A program made the translations under genes and the position numbers. DNA of 17,339 nt from Betaproteobacteria bacterium (GTDB lineage Bacteria; Pseudomonadota; Gammaproteobacteria; Burkholderiales; Rhodocyclaceae), in contig JAGWUW010000016.1 in NCBI GenBank assembly GCA_028868235.1, forward strand, positions 1 to 17,339, read 5' to 3'. Positions 5,525 to 15,991 of the stretch are shown piece after piece. A model generated the notes under the pieces. It was not told the origin of the DNA. It ran no database searches and saw nothing but the letters and a program-made list of their open reading frames with translations. Within the stretch, counting starts at the first letter, position 1. Each line of letters starts with the position of its first letter.

Positions 5525-6447
5525 CCACGGGCGGCGCCCACGTCACGGTGCTGCTCGATGAGGCGGTAGAGTCCCTGGCGATCAAAGCTGACGGCGTTTA
5601 CGTCGACGCCACGTTCGGCCGCGGTGGCCACAGTCGCCGCATTCTTTCCCGTCTGAATGAACATGGGCGCCTAGTGGCGCTTGATCGCGATCCGCAGGCT
5701 ATTGCCGCGGGTGAGGCGATTGGCGATTCCCGTTTTCAGTTGGTGCATCGCGCGTTCGGCGAGCTGGCGGAGGCGGCACGGGAAGCCGGGGTTTCGGGGG
5801 TTGATGGAATTTTGTTTGATGTAGGGGTGTCGTCGCCACAAATCGACGACGGGGAGCGCGGCTTCAGCTTTCGCTACGACGCGCCGCTCGACATGCGTAT
5901 GGATACGACGCAGGGCGAGACGGCGGCTGAGTGGCTGGCGCGGGCCGAGGTGCGGGACATAACGGAGGTCATTAGAAATTATGGCGAAGAACGGTTTGCT
6001 TTCCAGATTGCAAAGAAGGTTGTGGCTGCTCGGGTCGAACAACCTATTGTCACAACAGGTCAGTTCGCGGCCCTCGTACGCGAGGCCGTGCGCACCCGTG
6101 AACCAGGGCAGGACCCGGCGACGCGCAGCTTTCAAGCTCTACGGATTCATATCAACCAAGAGCTCCGCCAGCTGGAGGTAGCCCTGCCGCAGGCGTTCGA
6201 CTTGCTTAAGCCGGGTGGCCGTCTGGTGGTGATTTCCTTTCATTCGCTCGAGGACCGCATCGTCAAGAGTTTCATGCGGGCTCAGTCGGCGCCCGATGCC
6301 CTGCCCAAGAACCTGCCGTTGCGTGCCGATCAATTGCCGAAGCCGAAGCTGCGTCTGGTGGGCAAGGCGATTAAGCCAGGTGCGCTTGAGATTGAGGCCA
6401 ATCCGCGGGCGCGTAGTGCAGTCATGCGCGTGGCAGAGAAACTGTGA
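5521..6447 (+). CDS. rsmH: 16S rRNA (cytosine(1402)-N(4))-methyltransferase RsmH
   Basis: RsmH (formerly MraW) methylates N4 of C1402 in 16S rRNA with S-adenosylmethionine, acting on the small ribosomal subunit. The 308 residues cover the full family length (E. coli 313). Motifs seen are [10 protein letters not shown] at 7-16, the SAM-binding motif [10 protein letters not shown] at 29-38, [11 protein letters not shown] at 99-109, RIHINQEL at 208-215 and SFHSLEDR at 239-246. The small helical insertion between about 110 and 205 is intact. It begins with GTG inside the mraZ stop (GTGA overlap); GGGGA at 5507-5511 is a suitable ribosome-binding site. The frame upstream does not offer a better ATG with an RBS, and the N-terminus aligns well with the family. 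Confidence 0.96.
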   Translation: MTTGGAHVTVLLDEAVESLAIKADGVYVDATFGRGGHSRRILSRLNEHGRLVALDRDPQAIAAGEAIGDSRFQLVHRAFGELAEAAREAGVSGVDGILFDVGVSSPQIDDGERGFSFRYDAPLDMRMDTTQGETAAEWLARAEVRDITEVIRNYGEERFAFQIAKKVVAARVEQPIVTTGQFAALVREAVRTREPGQDPATRSFQALRIHINQELRQLEVALPQAFDLLKPGGRLVVISFHSLEDRIVKSFMRAQSAPDALPKNLPLRADQLPKPKLRLVGKAIKPGALEIEANPRARSAVMRVAEKL

Positions 6448-6731
6448 TGCTGCGCTTGAATATGATCCTTCTCCTGATCGTAGTGGTTTGTGCCTTGGGT
6501 ACAGTGACCTCCCAGCATCGGGCGCGCAAACTCTTTCAGGCATTGGAGGCTGAGCAGGAGCGGGTGCGTCAGCTCGACATTGAGTACGGTCAGTTGCAAC
6601 TGGAGATGTCGACCTGGGCGAACCATCCGCGTATTGAACAAATCGCTCGTGACCGTTTGCATATGGTAGCCCCCGATGCCCTAGGGCGCGTCGTCCAAGC
6701 GCCGGTGACGGCTAGGAAGGGGGGGCGCTGA
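6447..6731 (+). CDS. ftsL: Cell division protein FtsL
   Basis: FtsL is a bitopic inner-membrane divisome protein. With FtsB and FtsQ it forms the complex that activates FtsW-FtsI septal synthesis. From ATG 6447 it has 94 residues. A very short cytoplasmic N-terminus (MLRLN) is followed by one hydrophobic segment at about 6-22 (MILLLIVVVCALGTVTS) and a periplasmic coiled coil at about 24-57 rich in Gln, Glu and Leu. Next comes the conserved WANHPRIEQIARDRLHM stretch at 57-73, typical of the FtsL family. The cytoplasmic tail is shorter than in E. coli FtsL (121 residues), as in many betaproteobacteria. GTG 6444, one codon earlier, is a possible alternative start with a 4-nt overlap; ATG 6447 gives TGATG with the rsmH stop. 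The stop again overlaps ftsI by one base. Confidence 0.9.
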   Translation: MLRLNMILLLIVVVCALGTVTSQHRARKLFQALEAEQERVRQLDIEYGQLQLEMSTWANHPRIEQIARDRLHMVAPDALGRVVQAPVTARKGGR

Positions 6732-8479
6732 TGGGCGTTCGCCGTCGTCCGCAGCGCGGCCATCGTTTTACCGAGAGTCCGGTGTTGCAACTGGCGTTGC
6801 AGGGCTGGCGTTCGCGCATGGTCGGGTTGTTGTTGATGGGGGCTTTCCTGGCCCTGGTGGTGCGCGGCTTCTATTTGCAGGTGATTAATAACGACTTCCT
6901 GCAACAAAAGGGCGACTCACGGTATCTGCGCGACATCGAAATTTCCGCTTCGCGCGGCAAGATCGTCGATCGCAATGGCGACATGCTGGCAGTGTCTACG
7001 CCAATGAAGACTATCTGGGCGATTCCGAGTGATGCGCGAATCATGACCGGCTCGCAGAAAAGCCAGTTGGCCGATCTGCTTGGCATCAGCGTTCGCGAGC
7101 TCGATGGCAAGATCGCCAGCGAAAAGACTTTTACCTTCATCAAGCGCCAGGTTTCGCCGGAAACGGCCGATCGCATCGCTGCGTTGAAATTTCCCGGGGT
7201 GCATGAGGAGCGCGAATATCGCCGCTTTTATCCGACCGGCGACATGACGGCACATATCGTCGGCTTTACTGGTGTTGACGACAAGGGACTGGAGGGTGTC
7301 GAGCTGGCTTTCCAGAACAGCCTGCTCGGTCGTCCTGGTAGCCGTACGGTGATTCGCGACCGGCGCGGCAATATTGTCGAGGATGTTGGTGCCACTAGAC
7401 CGCCCCAAGATGGCAGGGATGTACGCTTGGCACTGGATTCAAAAATACAGTACCTAGCCTACAGCCAGTTGAAAGATGCGGTCGAGAAGCATAGCGCTAA
7501 GGCGGGTGGGGTGGTGGTCATCGATGCCCGCAATGGAGAAATCTTGGCGCTGGCCAACTGGCCAACCTACAACCCGAACAACCGGGAGCGTTTGTCCGGC
7601 GCCCAATTACGCAACCGGGCAATCACCGATACCTACGAGCCGGGTTCGGTGATGAAGCCTTTTACAGCGGCTTTAGCGCTCGAAAAAGGCAAGGTCCGTT
7701 TCGATACCGTGATCAACTGCGCTCCGGGCAAAATGAGCATTGGTCCAGCCACTATTTCGGATGCTCATCCGCATGGCGCCCTGACCGTGGCCCAGGTTAT
7801 CCAGAAATCCTCGAACGTTGGAACCGCCAAAATTGCACTGGGTTTTTCTCCCAAAGAAATGTGGGAGATGTTCGACAGCGTGGGCTTCGGCCAAGCACCG
7901 AATCTCGGTTTTCCGGGGGAGGTACATGGTCGCTTGCGGCCGTGGCAAAACTGGCGTCCGATTGAGCAGGCAACCATGTCCTATGGTCACGGTATTGCCG
8001 TCAGTCTGATCCAGATGGCGCGAGCCTATACGGTATTCGCTCGGGATGGTGAATTGATGCCGTTGTCGCTCCTTAAAGTCGACGATACGCCGCCACACGG
8101 AACCCGCGTCTTTTCTCCGCAGACGGCGCGCGAACTGCGCGCCATGCTGGAGATGGCCGCGGGGCCGGAGGGTACGGCGCCCAAGGCACGTGTGCCCGGT
8201 TACCGTGTCGGGGGCAAGACAGGGACGGCGTACAAGATCGAAGGTGGGGTCTATGCTAAAAAGTATGTGGCTTCCTTTGTCGGTATTGCGCCGATCAGCG
8301 AGCCGCGTCTGATTGTCGCGGTAATGATCGACGAACCAAGTGCGGGGGGGCACTTTGGGGGGGATGTTGCCGGGCCGGCTTTCTCTCAGATTATGGGTGG
8401 CGCCCTGCGCACCCTAGGTATTCCGCCGGATGCCCCGCTTCAGGTGGCGACGGCTGATGCCGAGAAAGGCAAGTTGTGA
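6731..8479 (+). CDS. ftsI: Septal peptidoglycan transpeptidase FtsI (PBP3)
   Basis: FtsI is the class B penicillin-binding protein that cross-links septal peptidoglycan. It is anchored in the inner membrane with its catalytic domain in the periplasm and is the partner of FtsW. The protein has 582 residues (E. coli 588). A basic cytoplasmic N-terminus precedes one membrane segment at about 29-49. The pedestal region follows at about 65-230 (SRGKIVDRNG near 74-83, then the FYPTG...HIVGFTG segment). The transpeptidase domain runs from about 258 to 560. All three active-site motifs are present: SVMK with nucleophile Ser306, SSN at 360-362 and KTG at 496-498. A purine-rich AGGAAGGGGGG (6714-6724) precedes the ATG, which overlaps the ftsL stop as TGATG. 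A GTGA overlap leads to murE. Nothing is truncated. Confidence 0.97.
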   Translation: MGVRRRPQRGHRFTESPVLQLALQGWRSRMVGLLLMGAFLALVVRGFYLQVINNDFLQQKGDSRYLRDIEISASRGKIVDRNGDMLAVSTPMKTIWAIPSDARIMTGSQKSQLADLLGISVRELDGKIASEKTFTFIKRQVSPETADRIAALKFPGVHEEREYRRFYPTGDMTAHIVGFTGVDDKGLEGVELAFQNSLLGRPGSRTVIRDRRGNIVEDVGATRPPQDGRDVRLALDSKIQYLAYSQLKDAVEKHSAKAGGVVVIDARNGEILALANWPTYNPNNRERLSGAQLRNRAITDTYEPGSVMKPFTAALALEKGKVRFDTVINCAPGKMSIGPATISDAHPHGALTVAQVIQKSSNVGTAKIALGFSPKEMWEMFDSVGFGQAPNLGFPGEVHGRLRPWQNWRPIEQATMSYGHGIAVSLIQMARAYTVFARDGELMPLSLLKVDDTPPHGTRVFSPQTARELRAMLEMAAGPEGTAPKARVPGYRVGGKTGTAYKIEGGVYAKKYVASFVGIAPISEPRLIVAVMIDEPSAGGHFGGDVAGPAFSQIMGGALRTLGIPPDAPLQVATADAEKGKL

Positions 8480-9954
8480 GCACGCCACGTGAAATCCTCG
8501 ATCATTTAGAGGCACAAGGCATTGTGCCGACCGGTGTTGCCGACGATAGCCGTCAGGTTCGTCCGGGGGATCTGTTCGTGGCCTATCCCGGCGATCTGGC
8601 CGATGGGCGTCGTTATATTGCCGATGCACTAGCTAGCGGGGCGGTCGCGGTGGTCTGGCAGCCGGGTGATGATTTTGTCTGGAAAGCCGAGTGGGCCGTG
8701 CCAAATCTGTCGCATGTCGCGCTGCGTCCGCTGGCCGGGCCGCTGGCACATACGGTGTATGGCCATCCGAGCGAAGCTATGTCGCTGATCGCCATTACCG
8801 GAACCAATGGCAAGACGACGATCAGCCAGTGTTTGGCTCGGGTCTATCCCAAGCTTTGTGCGATTATTGGCACGCTCGGTGCCGGTTTTCCCGGTGCGAT
8901 GACCGAAACGGGTTTCACCACACCAGAAGCGACGACACTAATGCGTTATCTGGCCGAATTCCGAGCTCAGGATGCTGCCGCTTGTGCCTTGGAGGCCAGT
9001 TCGATCGGCATCGAGGAGGGGCGCATGAACGGTGCCCGTGTCGATGTCGCTGTGTTCACCAATTTCACCCGCGATCATCTGGACTATCACGGTACGATGG
9101 AGGCCTATGCCGACGCCAAGGAAAAACTCTTCCATTGGCCGCGCCTGCGCACGGCTATCGTCAATCTGGATGACGAATTCGGTCTGAAGTTGATGCAAGA
9201 CACCTCGGCCATGCGTGTTCTTGGCTATTGCATTGGCGAGCCACGCCGTGATTTCCATGCTGTCGTTCGCGCCGAAGGGTTGGTCGATACCCCGTTTGGG
9301 CAGCGCTTCAACCTGGTTCTGCCCAATGGCCGAGCCATGGTCGATACTTGCTTGGTCGGTCGCTACAACATTTCCAATCTGCTGGCGATTGCCGCCGTGT
9401 TGTTCGACGCCGGCCTGCCGGCGGCTGATGTGGCGCTTCGTCTGTCGGAACTGATGCCGCCGCCGGGGCGGATGGAGCGTGTCGGTGGAGAAGAGGAGCC
9501 GCTTGTCGTTATCGACTACGCTCACACGCCGGATGCGCTGGACAACGCCTTGATCGCACTGCGTGACGTGGCGACCGCGCGCAGAGGCCGCCTGTGTGTC
9601 GTCTTCGGCTGTGGTGGCGATCGCGATAAGGGCAAGCGCCCGCAAATGGGTGAGGTGGCGGAGCGTCTTGCCGACCGTGTTGTGGTGACAAGCGACAATC
9701 CGCGCAGTGAGCGTCCGCAGGACATCATTGACGAAATCGTCGCAGGCATGACGCATGCCGAAACCGAAGTTGATCGCGCCATGGCTATCCGCCAGGCAGT
9801 GCTCGATGCCGATGCACAGGATGTGATCCTGCTTGCTGGCAAGGGGCACGAACCGTATCAGGACATGGGCAGTATCCGTTTGCCTTTCTCCGATGTCGAA
9901 CAGGCCGCAGCGGCTTTGACCCTGCGCCGCAGCAAAAAGGAGGGAGCGGCATGA
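8476..9954 (+). CDS. murE: UDP-N-acetylmuramoyl-L-alanyl-D-glutamate--2,6-diaminopimelate ligase MurE
   Basis: MurE adds the third stem-peptide residue to UDP-MurNAc-L-Ala-D-Glu in the cytoplasm with ATP. The 492-residue protein has the three Mur-ligase domains: UDP-binding N-terminal (1-100), ATP-binding central with P-loop GTNGKTT at 109-115, and C-terminal (about 330-492). Lys215 in YADAKEKLF is the position of the carbamylated lysine. The DNPR motif at 407-410 (SDNPRSERP) marks use of meso-diaminopimelate rather than L-lysine. The start is GTG 8476 within the ftsI stop (GTGA). AAAGG at 8465-8469 is well spaced for it, and MSTPREILDHLE begins like other proteobacterial MurE. An excellent Shine-Dalgarno for murF (AAGGAGG, 9937-9943) lies inside the 3' end of this gene. 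Confidence 0.97.
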   Translation: MSTPREILDHLEAQGIVPTGVADDSRQVRPGDLFVAYPGDLADGRRYIADALASGAVAVVWQPGDDFVWKAEWAVPNLSHVALRPLAGPLAHTVYGHPSEAMSLIAITGTNGKTTISQCLARVYPKLCAIIGTLGAGFPGAMTETGFTTPEATTLMRYLAEFRAQDAAACALEASSIGIEEGRMNGARVDVAVFTNFTRDHLDYHGTMEAYADAKEKLFHWPRLRTAIVNLDDEFGLKLMQDTSAMRVLGYCIGEPRRDFHAVVRAEGLVDTPFGQRFNLVLPNGRAMVDTCLVGRYNISNLLAIAAVLFDAGLPAADVALRLSELMPPPGRMERVGGEEEPLVVIDYAHTPDALDNALIALRDVATARRGRLCVVFGCGGDRDKGKRPQMGEVAERLADRVVVTSDNPRSERPQDIIDEIVAGMTHAETEVDRAMAIRQAVLDADAQDVILLAGKGHEPYQDMGSIRLPFSDVEQAAAALTLRRSKKEGAA

Positions 9955-11321
9955 ACTGGCTGCTATCGCAGGTCGCTAACGCTGTGAAGGGGCGCATGAT
10001 TGGCGCTGATACTGCACTTGAGGGCGTTTCGACGGATACGCGAGCCATTGCCACGGGCACCTTGTTCGTTGCCTTGGCTGGCGAGCGTTTCGATGCACAC
10101 GACTTCCTAGCTCAGGCGGTTGCCGGCGGCGCCGCTGCCGTGCTGGTGTCGAATGAAAGTCAAGTGCCGGTTGGCACTTCTGCCGTGGTTGTAAACGATA
10201 CACGCTTGGCTTTGGGTAGTCTGGCCGCGGCCTGGCGCGCTCAATTCAGCCTGCCGGTTATCGCTGTTACCGGCTCCAACGGCAAAACAACAACCAAGGA
10301 AATGATCGCCGCCATCCTCAAGGCAGCGTTCGGTGCTGCAGTACTCTCCACTCGGGGCAATCTGAACAACGATGTCGGTTTGCCGCTGACGCTGCTCGGC
10401 CTGAGCGCTTCGCATCGTGCTGCGGTCATCGAGATGGGCATGAACCATCCAGGAGAAATCGCTTATCTGGCTCCCATCGGCGCCCCAACCGTCGCCTTGG
10501 TGACGAATGCCCAGCGCGCGCATCTCGAAGGCATGGGCGATCTGGACGAAGTGGCGCGCGAGAAGGGCTCCATTTTCAATGGATTGCCGGCCAACGGTGT
10601 GGCGGTGATTAATGCCGACGACGCCTACGCCGCCTTCTGGCGCAATATGGCCGGTGGCCGGCAGGTGCGGACTTTTGCCATTGACGGTGCTGCCGATGTG
10701 GTTGGCGTTGTGCATTTGCACGGTTTGGAAACCGAAATCGAACTGCAGGCCCCGGAAGGCACCGCTACCGTGAAGCTGCGCATCCCCGGCCGCCACAATG
10801 CCCGTAACGCGGTGGCGGCTGCGACCGCCTGCATGGCTGCCGGAGTGCCGCTAGCCGCTGTCGTGGAAGGGCTGGCATCCTTCTCCGGTGTCAAGGGGCG
10901 TCTGCAGCGAAGGCTCGGCAAGCTGGGGGCCGAGATCCTTGACGACACCTACAATGCCAACCCGGATTCGGTGCGTGCCGGCATCGACGTATTGGCTTCG
11001 ACTATCGGTCGCAAGCTGTTGGTGCTCGGCGACATGGGGGAAATTGGCGAAGCCAGCGGCCAGTATCACGATGAGATCGGTGGCTATGCCAAGAGCCAGG
11101 GCATCGACCGCCTGTTCGCACTGGGCGATACGTCGCAACTGGCTGTGCGCAATTTCGGTGAGGGCGCCCGACACTTCTGCAACGTCGAGAAGCTGATCGC
11201 CGCTGTCGACAAGGAATTGGGCCCCGATACGACGGTATTGGTCAAGGGGTCGCGCTTCATGAAAATGGAACGGGTGGCCGACGCACTGGCAGCACCCGTC
11301 GTTCCCGAGGAGAAAAACTGA
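9951..11321 (+). CDS. murF: UDP-N-acetylmuramoyl-tripeptide--D-alanyl-D-alanine ligase MurF
   Basis: MurF ligates the D-Ala-D-Ala dipeptide to UDP-MurNAc-tripeptide, completing the cytoplasmic pentapeptide precursor. The 456 residues match the family length (E. coli 452). The N-terminal domain contains [16 protein letters not shown] (27-42). The ATP-binding P-loop GSNGKTT is at 108-114, followed by [14 protein letters not shown] and the [10 protein letters not shown] motif typical of Mur[13 protein letters not shown] marks the C-terminal domain. The ATG overlaps the murE stop (ATGA), with AAGGAGG 7 nt upstream. Its own stop overlaps mraY as TGATG. No feature is missing. From about here onward, C- and G-ending codons become more dominant than in the upstream half of the window. 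Confidence 0.97.
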   Translation: MNWLLSQVANAVKGRMIGADTALEGVSTDTRAIATGTLFVALAGERFDAHDFLAQAVAGGAAAVLVSNESQVPVGTSAVVVNDTRLALGSLAAAWRAQFSLPVIAVTGSNGKTTTKEMIAAILKAAFGAAVLSTRGNLNNDVGLPLTLLGLSASHRAAVIEMGMNHPGEIAYLAPIGAPTVALVTNAQRAHLEGMGDLDEVAREKGSIFNGLPANGVAVINADDAYAAFWRNMAGGRQVRTFAIDGAADVVGVVHLHGLETEIELQAPEGTATVKLRIPGRHNARNAVAAATACMAAGVPLAAVVEGLASFSGVKGRLQRRLGKLGAEILDDTYNANPDSVRAGIDVLASTIGRKLLVLGDMGEIGEASGQYHDEIGGYAKSQGIDRLFALGDTSQLAVRNFGEGARHFCNVEKLIAAVDKELGPDTTVLVKGSRFMKMERVADALAAPVVPEEKN

Positions 11322-12424
11322 TGCTTCTCGCATTGGCTCAATGGTTCGCCCAGGACGTTCGCTTCTTCAACGTCTTCAACTACATCACGCTGCGTGCTGT
11401 GCTGGCGGCGATGACGGCCCTCCTTATCTCGCTGGCCGCCGGGCCGCGCGTCATCCGCTGGCTGGCCGCCAAAAAGATCGGCCAGGCGGTACGCAATGAT
11501 GGGCCTCAGACCCATCTCGTTAAATCCGGCACGCCGACCATGGGCGGTGTCTTGATCCTGATCGCCATCGGTATCACCACCCTGCTCTGGGGCGACCTGA
11601 CCAACAAGTATGTTTGGACGGTGCTCATTGTTACGCTCGGTTACGGCATTGTTGGCTGGTATGACGATTGGAAAAAGGTCGTCTATCGTGACCCGAACGG
11701 GCTGGCTAGCCGCTGGAAGTTTTTCTGGCAATCGGTACTCGGGATTGGTGCTGCGCTGTTCATCGCCTTCTCGGCGAAGAGTCCGGCCCAGACCGAACTG
11801 ATCATTCCCTTCATCAAGACTGTGGCCTATCCGCTCGGCGTTATCGGCTTCATCACGCTGACCTATTTTGTCATCGTAGGCACCAGCAATGCGGTGAACC
11901 TGACCGACGGCCTGGACGGCTTGGCGATCATGCCGACCGTCATGATCGCCGCCGCCTTCGCGCTGATTGCCTACGTCACCGGACACGCTGTCTACGCCAA
12001 GTACCTGCTGATTCCCTACGTGCCGGGGGCGGGCGAGCTGTGTATCTTCCTCGGCGCCATCGCCGGTGCCGGGCTCGGCTTCCTGTGGTTCAACGCTTAT
12101 CCCGCTGAAGTGTTCATGGGTGACGTCGGTGCGCTGGCGCTCGGCGCGGCACTCGGCACGGTGGCGGTGATCGTCCGCCAGGAAATCGTGCTGCTCATCA
12201 TGGGCGGTGTCTTCGTCATCGAAACCCTGTCGGTGATGCTGCAAGTCAGCTACTTCAAATACACCAAGAAGAAGTACGGCGAAGGCCGGCGCATCCTGCG
12301 CATGGCGCCGCTGCACCACCACTTCGAACAAACCGGCTGGAAGGAGACGCAGGTTGTCGTCCGCTTCTGGATCATCACCATCATGCTCGTGCTGATCGGG
12401 CTGTCCACCTTGAAGCTGCGCTAA
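11321..12424 (+). CDS. mraY: Phospho-N-acetylmuramoyl-pentapeptide-transferase MraY
   Basis: MraY transfers phospho-MurNAc-pentapeptide from UDP to undecaprenyl phosphate, forming lipid I at the inner membrane. The 367-residue protein (E. coli 360) is strongly hydrophobic, with about ten membrane segments. Conserved elements are KSGTPTMGG at 68-76, the Asp pair D115-D116 (GWYDDW), [10 protein letters not shown] at 193-202, FMGDVG at 265-270 and the HHH motif at 332-334 (APLHHHFE). The residue after MGDVG is Ala where E. coli has Ser, a mild change outside the Asp. GAGGAG at 11307-11312 precedes the ATG by 8 nt. The gene overlaps murF at its start (TGATG) and murD at its end (TAATG), so coupling is expected. 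Confidence 0.97.
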   Translation: MLLALAQWFAQDVRFFNVFNYITLRAVLAAMTALLISLAAGPRVIRWLAAKKIGQAVRNDGPQTHLVKSGTPTMGGVLILIAIGITTLLWGDLTNKYVWTVLIVTLGYGIVGWYDDWKKVVYRDPNGLASRWKFFWQSVLGIGAALFIAFSAKSPAQTELIIPFIKTVAYPLGVIGFITLTYFVIVGTSNAVNLTDGLDGLAIMPTVMIAAAFALIAYVTGHAVYAKYLLIPYVPGAGELCIFLGAIAGAGLGFLWFNAYPAEVFMGDVGALALGAALGTVAVIVRQEIVLLIMGGVFVIETLSVMLQVSYFKYTKKKYGEGRRILRMAPLHHHFEQTGWKETQVVVRFWIITIMLVLIGLSTLKLR

Positions 12425-13776
12425 TGGAACTCAAGGGCAAACGCGTTCTGGTTGTCGGACTCGGCGAGTCCGGGTTGGCGATGGCCAAGTGGCTGCATCG
12501 CCAGGGCGCGTTCGTCCGCGTTGCCGATTCGCGTACCAATCCGCCCAACGTCGAGGCACTGCAGCGGGTGGCGCCAGGCGCCGAACTGCTCGCCGGGTCG
12601 TTCGCCAGCCGGCCGTTCGCCGAGGCAGATCTGGTCGCCCTATCGCCGGGCGTGCCCAAGGCGACGCCGGAAATCGCCGCCGTCGCCGACAAGCTGGTCT
12701 CCGAGATCGAACTGTTCGCCGCCGGTGTGCGCGAGCAGGTGCCGGGTTCGCAGATCATCGCCATCACCGGCAGCAACGGCAAAACGACGACCACGGCGCT
12801 GACCGCCCACCTGCTTAACGGCGCCGGTGTGCCGGCCATTGCTTGCGGCAACATCTCGCCGTCGGCCCTTGATGCCCTGATGGATGCACAGGATGCCGGA
12901 ATGCTGCCGGAAGTGTGGGTGGTCGAACTGTCCAGTTTTCAGCTCGAAACGACACATCACCTGAAGGCTGCGGCTGCCACCGTCCTCAACGTGTCGGAAG
13001 ATCACCTCGACCGTTACGACGGCAGTCTGGCCAACTACGCCGCCGCCAAGTCGCGTGTTTTCCAGGGCAAGGGCGCGATGATCCTCAACCGCGACGACGA
13101 CTGGTCGATGGGCAACGGCCGCTGCGGCCGCAAGATGATCACCTTTGGCCTCAACCCGGCGCCGCGCGGCGTCGATTACGGTTACGCCGACGGCGCGATC
13201 TGGCGCGGCAAGGAAATGCTGGTCGGCCTTGCCGAATTGAAACTGTCCGGCCTGCATAACGCCGCCAATGCGATGGCTGCCCTGGCGCTGTGCGAGGCGG
13301 TCGGTGTTGCGCCGGAGCGCCTGATCGCCCCGCTGAAGACATTCGCCGGGTTGCCGCATCGCGTCGAAACTGTGGCAAAAATTGGAGGTGTCCTTTATGT
13401 CGACGATTCGAAGGGCACCAATGTCGGCGCCACGCTAGCTGCCATCGAAGGCATGGGCCGCAAGGTCGCCATCATCCTCGGCGGCGACGGCAAGGGGCAA
13501 GACTTCTCGCCGCTCAAGCCGGCGCTCGAAAAGCACGGTCGCGCCGTGGCGCTGATCGGCCGCGACGCCGCCGCCATCGGCATGGCCCTCGAAGGTAGCG
13601 GCGTGCCGACCCGCATCGTTGGCGACATGGAGGCCGCCGTGCGCTGGCTGGCTGCCCAGGCCGAAGCCGGCGATTGCGTGCTGTTGTCGCCGGCTTGCGC
13701 CAGTCTCGACATGTACCGCAACTACGCCCATCGGGCACAGGCCTTTATCGATGCGGTGAAGGGGCTCCAGTCATGA
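12424..13776 (+). CDS. murD: UDP-N-acetylmuramoyl-L-alanine--D-glutamate ligase MurD
   Basis: MurD adds D-glutamate to UDP-MurNAc-L-Ala in the cytoplasm with ATP. The 450 residues (E. coli 438) show the N-terminal Rossmann-like motif VVGLGESG at 10-17 and ALSPGVP at 72-78. The P-loop GSNGKTTT is at 116-123 (Lys120) and ELSSFQLE lies near 168-175. [10 protein letters not shown] leads into the C-terminal domain, which holds VDDSKGTN and [15 protein letters not shown]. It starts at ATG 12424 inside the mraY stop (TAATG) and has no clear Shine-Dalgarno of its own, so translation probably relies on ribosomes arriving from mraY. The 3' end carries the ftsW ribosome-binding site GAAGGGG (13758-13764). 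Confidence 0.97.
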   Translation: MELKGKRVLVVGLGESGLAMAKWLHRQGAFVRVADSRTNPPNVEALQRVAPGAELLAGSFASRPFAEADLVALSPGVPKATPEIAAVADKLVSEIELFAAGVREQVPGSQIIAITGSNGKTTTTALTAHLLNGAGVPAIACGNISPSALDALMDAQDAGMLPEVWVVELSSFQLETTHHLKAAAATVLNVSEDHLDRYDGSLANYAAAKSRVFQGKGAMILNRDDDWSMGNGRCGRKMITFGLNPAPRGVDYGYADGAIWRGKEMLVGLAELKLSGLHNAANAMAALALCEAVGVAPERLIAPLKTFAGLPHRVETVAKIGGVLYVDDSKGTNVGATLAAIEGMGRKVAIILGGDGKGQDFSPLKPALEKHGRAVALIGRDAAAIGMALEGSGVPTRIVGDMEAAVRWLAAQAEAGDCVLLSPACASLDMYRNYAHRAQAFIDAVKGLQS

Positions 13777-14936
13777 TGATCGGTGCTCTCGACGCCCCGC
13801 GCCGCCAGGTGGCCGAAATTGACTACGCGTTGTTGTGGAGCGTATTACTGCTGCTGTTCGCTGGCCTGGTCTTCGTCTATTCCGCTTCCATCGCCATTGC
13901 CGAAGGAGGGCGCAGCACTGGCCATCAACCGGCCTATTACCTGATCCGCCAAGGCGTCTTCCTGTGCATCGGCATGGTCGCTGCTGCAGTGACTTTCCAG
14001 ATTCCGCTCAAGTTGTGGCAGCGCTACGCGCCCTACCTGTTCATGGTTGGCGTCGTGCTTCTTGCGCTTGTGCTGATTCCGGGTATTGGCCGCGACGTCA
14101 ATGGCGCCCGTCGCTGGATTTCGCTCGGTTTTGCCAATCTGCAGCCGTCGGAGCTGATGAAGCTGTTCGCCGTACTGTACGCAGCCGACTACACGGTGCG
14201 CAAGATCAACGTTATGCACGACCTGAAGCAGGCGTTCCTACCAATGTTCGGCGCCATGGCCATCGTTGGCATGCTGCTGCTCAAGGAGCCGGATTTCGGT
14301 GCCTTCGTGGTGATCATTTCCATCGCCATGGGCATTCTCTTCCTTGGTGGCCTCAGGGCGCGACTGTTTGCCATGCTGATTGTCGGGCTACTCATCGCCT
14401 TCACGATCATGATCATTGTCTCGCCCTACCGGCGTGACCGAGTGTTTGGCTTCATGGACCCCTGGGCTGACGCCTATGGTCGCGGCTACCAGTTGTCGCA
14501 CTCGCTGATCGCCTTCGGTCGCGGCGAACTGTTCGGCGTCGGCCTTGGCGCCAGTGTTGAAAAACTGTTCTACCTGCCGGAAGCACACACCGACTTTCTG
14601 CTTGCGGTTATTGCGGAGGAACTGGGTTTCTTCGGTGTGTTGGCCGTCATCGTCCTGTTCGCCGTTCTCGTTCAGCGCGCCTTCGCGATCGGCCGCCAGT
14701 GCGTGCAGCTCGACCGCCTCTACCCCGCGCTGGTCGCCATGGGAATGGGCATCTGGTTCGGCGTGCAGTCCTTCATCAACATGGGCGTGAACATGGGCCT
14801 GCTGCCGACCAAGGGGCTGACCCTGCCGCTGATGAGCTTCGGGGGTTCCGGTGTGATGGCCAACTGCGTAGCTTTGGCGATTCTTCTGCGCGTTGACTGG
14901 GAGAATAGGCAACTCATGCGAGGTGGCAAGCTATGA
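13773..14936 (+). CDS. ftsW: Septal peptidoglycan polymerase FtsW (SEDS family)
   Basis: FtsW is the SEDS glycosyltransferase that polymerises lipid II at the septum, acting in a complex with FtsI. From ATG 13773 it has 387 residues and around ten membrane segments. Family landmarks are [12 protein letters not shown] at 35-46, GARRWISLG at 111-119 and [10 protein letters not shown] at 122-131. The long periplasmic loop includes [13 protein letters not shown] and [16 protein letters not shown]. The proposed catalytic Asp region is [16 protein letters not shown] (Asp274), and the C-terminal signature [16 protein letters not shown] spans 345-360. The frame is open for 33 codons further upstream inside murD. 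However, GAAGGGG at 13758-13764 and the ATGA overlap with the murD stop point to 13773; ATG 13776 is a close alternative. It overlaps murG by ATGA. Confidence 0.96.
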   Translation: MMIGALDAPRRQVAEIDYALLWSVLLLLFAGLVFVYSASIAIAEGGRSTGHQPAYYLIRQGVFLCIGMVAAAVTFQIPLKLWQRYAPYLFMVGVVLLALVLIPGIGRDVNGARRWISLGFANLQPSELMKLFAVLYAADYTVRKINVMHDLKQAFLPMFGAMAIVGMLLLKEPDFGAFVVIISIAMGILFLGGLRARLFAMLIVGLLIAFTIMIIVSPYRRDRVFGFMDPWADAYGRGYQLSHSLIAFGRGELFGVGLGASVEKLFYLPEAHTDFLLAVIAEELGFFGVLAVIVLFAVLVQRAFAIGRQCVQLDRLYPALVAMGMGIWFGVQSFINMGVNMGLLPTKGLTLPLMSFGGSGVMANCVALAILLRVDWENRQLMRGGKL

Positions 14937-15991
14937 GCAAGACCATCCTCGTCATGGCGGGTGGTACCGGTGGCCACATCTTCCCGGCACTGGCAGTCGC
15001 TCACCAATTGCACGATGCCGGCTGGCGCGTGGTGTGGCTGGGTAATCCGGAAGGCATGGAAGCCACGCTGGTGCCACAGCACGGCTTCGAAATGGTCTGG
15101 GTCAAGTTCTCGGCGCTGCGCGGCAAGGGTATCGTCCGCAAGCTGCTGTTGCCGTTAAATCTGCTGCGCGGCTTCTGGCAAGGTTTGCAGGCCATCCGCC
15201 AGGTCAGACCCAGCGTCGTGCTCGGCATGGGCGGCTACATCACCTTTCCCGGGGGCATGATGGCGGCTTTGACGGGAGTTCCGCTGGTGCTGCACGAGCA
15301 GAACTCGGTGGCCGGGCTGGCCAACCGGGTGCTGGCCGGCGTCGCCGATCGCATTGTGACAGGCTTCCCCGAAGTGCTGAAGAAAGGTGTCTGGCTGGGT
15401 AATCCGGTGCGTCCGGAAATCGCCAGAATTGCACCGCCGGCCGAGCGATTCGCCGAACGCAACGGCGCCCTGCGCATCCTGGTTGTCGGTGGTAGCTTGG
15501 GCGCCCAGGCACTCAACGAGATGGTGCCCAAGGGTATGGCCCTGCTTGGCGAGTCCGAACAGCCGCAAATCGTCCATCAGGCAGGCGAAAAGCATTTGGA
15601 AGCACTGAAAGCCAATTATGCCGCGGTCGGCGTGCAGGCTCATTGCGTGTCTTTCATCGACGACATGGCCGGCGCCTACGAGTGGGCCGATCTTGTCATC
15701 TGCCGGGCTGGCGCGCTGACCATTGCCGAACTCACTGCAGCCGGCGTGGCCAGCATCTTGGTACCTTTCCCGCATGCGGTGGATGACCATCAGACCGGCA
15801 ACGCCAAGTTCCTGGTCAATGTCGGCGGCGCCTTCCTGCTGCCGCAAAGCGAATTGACGCCGGAGTCTATTGCCCTGATCCGCAATTATTCCCGCGGCCA
15901 ACTGCTGGAAATGGCCGAAAAGGCCCGCAGCCTTGCCAAGCCCGACGCCACCGAAGAAGTGGCCCATATTTGTGCGGAGTGCGCGAAATGA
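14933..15991 (+). CDS. murG: Lipid II synthase MurG (GlcNAc transferase)
   Basis: MurG transfers GlcNAc from UDP-GlcNAc to lipid I, making lipid II on the cytoplasmic face of the inner membrane. The 352-residue product (E. coli 355) is a GT-B fold enzyme. The N-terminal glycine-rich loop GGTGGH is at 10-15, [11 protein letters not shown] at 98-108 and HEQNSVAG at 121-128. The second glycine-rich loop [10 protein letters not shown] spans 186-195. The UDP-GlcNAc-binding region [12 protein letters not shown] (Glu266) and DDHQTGNA is at 256-291. GAGGTGG at 14920-14926 lies 6 nt before the ATG, which overlaps the ftsW stop (ATGA). The gene ends in an ATGA overlap with murC. Confidence 0.97.
   Translation: MSKTILVMAGGTGGHIFPALAVAHQLHDAGWRVVWLGNPEGMEATLVPQHGFEMVWVKFSALRGKGIVRKLLLPLNLLRGFWQGLQAIRQVRPSVVLGMGGYITFPGGMMAALTGVPLVLHEQNSVAGLANRVLAGVADRIVTGFPEVLKKGVWLGNPVRPEIARIAPPAERFAERNGALRILVVGGSLGAQALNEMVPKGMALLGESEQPQIVHQAGEKHLEALKANYAAVGVQAHCVSFIDDMAGAYEWADLVICRAGALTIAELTAAGVASILVPFPHAVDDHQTGNAKFLVNVGGAFLLPQSELTPESIALIRNYSRGQLLEMAEKARSLAKPDATEEVAHICAECAK

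Noticed and set aside
11084..12331. Long open frame (415 codons) on the minus strand across murF and mraY
   Set aside because: It lies opposite two well-supported enzymes. The open frame is a by-product of GC-biased codon use; the product is rich in Asp, Arg, Gln and His without any domain. The same applies to minus-strand frames at 8938-9849, 15155-15967 and 15867-16560.
13674..13772. FtsW extension upstream into murD
   Set aside because: The extra 33 codons overlap the conserved murD C-terminus, have no ribosome-binding site, and are absent from FtsW proteins. ATG 13773 has GAAGGGG 8 nt upstream.
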